A stretch of DNA of 5,016 nucleotides. Origin: Actinomycetota bacterium (GTDB lineage: Bacteria > Actinomycetota > Actinomycetes > S36-B12 > UBA10799). Of the stretch, positions 4,232-5,016 are shown one piece after another. The translations under genes were made by a program, and so were the position numbers. The stretch is taken from positions 1 to 5,016 of the forward strand of contig JAUPKM010000503.1 of NCBI GenBank assembly GCA_030837445.1, written 5' to 3'. The first letter of the stretch is position 1. Each line of letters begins with the position of its first letter. The notes under the pieces are model-generated. The model searched no databases, was not told the origin of the DNA, and saw nothing but the letters and a program-made list of their open reading frames with translations.

Positions 4232-5016
4232 TCAACTCGCGGTCGGCGGTTCGTTGGCTGCGGCCGGAGACTGTCGCAGTAGGGCGATCCGGCGATCCAA
4301 TTCCGCCAGCAGCGGTCGGACCACGGAGTCGGGTAGCCCCTCCTCGGTCCGTTGCCGGATTACTTCGGACTGCTCCGCCTGTGCCATCGCGATCGCGACC
4401 AGCACCGAGCGATTGGCGCCAGCAACCTGAGGGCCCGCGTCGGCAGACGTTGTCCGGGCGAGCCGGTTCTCCTCCTTGGCGCGCAGCAGTGCGACCATCG
4501 AATCCGGCAGCGGTCGACCGTCCTCCTCGGCATCGGTCTCGGCCTCGTCCAGCGCCTTCAGGGCCGCGCGGGCCATCGCTATCCGAACTCGATCCGTGGT
4601 CGCGGGGTCGCCTGGGTCGCAGACACCTAGCCGCCGGGCGAGCGGGCCCAGCGTCGGGGCGAGCAGCAGGGTGATGACGATGGTGCAGAGGGCGACCGCG
4701 ACGATCTCGTTGCGGCCCGAAAGGGGGTTGCCAACGTCGTCGACAAATGGGATCGAAAAGGCTGCGAGGGCCGAGACTGGCCCGCGGGCGCCCGCCCAGC
4801 CCATCACGGTCCCGTGCCGCCAATCCGACTTCTGCGTGCCGGGTCCCCATTTGGAGGTCGCGATCATGGCCGTGACGAATAGAAGTCTGGTCGCAATCAG
4901 CGCCACCACCACCAGCGGCACGACCAGCAGCAGCGACATCTGCTCCGACTCGGTTAACGCGGCCAGCACCACCGGCAGATCGAGCCCGAGCAACAGGAAC
5001 GCCACGGCCTGCAGCA
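4232..5016 (-). CDS. CPA1/NhaP-type cation:proton antiporter, C-terminal part (cut by window edge)
   Basis: The frame is open to the window edge and encodes about 260 C-terminal residues of a protein likely near 500-550 residues long. The visible part begins inside a helix ending in FLLLGLDLP, which corresponds to the GLQLP segment of CPA1 antiporters. It continues with a long hydrophobic helix (SLLLVVPLVVVALIATRLL) and the hallmark GWAGARGPVSALAAFSIP (motif at 4801-4781), whose Arg is conserved in the family. A last helix follows (EIVAVALCTIVITLLLAP). The remaining 130 or so residues form a charged, helical cytosolic tail (LARRLGVCDPGDPATTDRVRIAM onward) common in actinobacterial members. 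The protein should exchange Na+ or K+ for protons across the membrane; the ion cannot be told from this half, and the ion-binding helices lie outside the window. It ends 82 bp before the peptide transporter start, with no sign of shared function. Confidence 0.87.
   Translation of the reverse strand, partial: LQAVAFLLLGLDLPVVLAALTESEQMSLLLVVPLVVVALIATRLLFVTAMIATSKWGPGTQKSDWRHGTVMGWAGARGPVSALAAFSIPFVDDVGNPLSGRNEIVAVALCTIVITLLLAPTLGPLARRLGVCDPGDPATTDRVRIAMARAALKALDEAETDAEEDGRPLPDSMVALLRAKEENRLARTTSADAGPQVAGANRSVLVAIAMAQAEQSEVIRQRTEEGLPDSVVRPLLAELDRRIALLRQSPAAANEPPTAS

Noticed and set aside
4191..4850. Long minus-strand open frame (219 codons) within the antiporter gene
   Set aside because: It is rich in Arg, Pro and Gly, matches no family, and lies in another frame of a clear CPA1 antiporter. 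Such frames are common in high-GC DNA.
1..5016. CRISPR arrays, tRNA or rRNA genes, insertion sequences
   Set aside because: No regularly spaced repeats, cloverleaf sequences, transposase-like frames or terminal inverted repeats with target duplications were seen on either strand.

Overview
The window looks like chromosomal DNA from a high-GC bacterium, most likely an actinobacterium. Third codon positions are rich in G and C, two gene starts look leaderless, and the products fit that group. The lineage is inferred from composition and layout; nothing here fixes genus or species. All six supported protein genes are on the minus strand, so they read from right to left.

In reading order: (1) 5016-4232 is the C-terminal half of a CPA1/NhaP-type cation:proton antiporter, cut by the window edge. 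(2) 4149-2650 is a complete POT/PTR-family proton-coupled oligopeptide transporter. (3) 2579-2274 and 2277-1747 are a tight pair with a 4-base ATGA overlap: an XRE helix-turn-helix protein followed by a small nucleotidyltransferase-fold protein, arranged like an antitoxin-toxin module. (4) 1553-690 is a metallo-beta-lactamase-fold hydrolase resembling N-acyl homoserine lactonases. (5) 558-76 is a MarR-family regulator. Positions 1-75 hold only a small hairpin that may end the MarR transcript.

The lactonase-like gene and the MarR gene look like a local regulatory unit. A strong inverted repeat (TTAGATGT...ACATCTAA) covers the likely lactonase promoter and reaches almost to its Shine-Dalgarno site, and MarR is the obvious candidate to bind it. 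The same repeat contains a plausible divergent plus-strand promoter. That promoter would feed a GC-rich leader of about 115 nt whose 5' end can pair with a good Shine-Dalgarno in front of a nine-codon ORF.

The XRE/nucleotidyltransferase pair has its own candidate leaderless promoter inside another inverted repeat. The nucleotidyltransferase has Gly where I expect the first Asp of the catalytic DxD, so it may be weakened or dead. The two transporters show no shared function beyond being membrane proteins driven by or exchanging protons. No RNA genes, CRISPR arrays, transposases or attachment sites were seen. The candidates for something less ordinary are the 1561-1750 intergenic region and the altered active site of the toxin-like protein.
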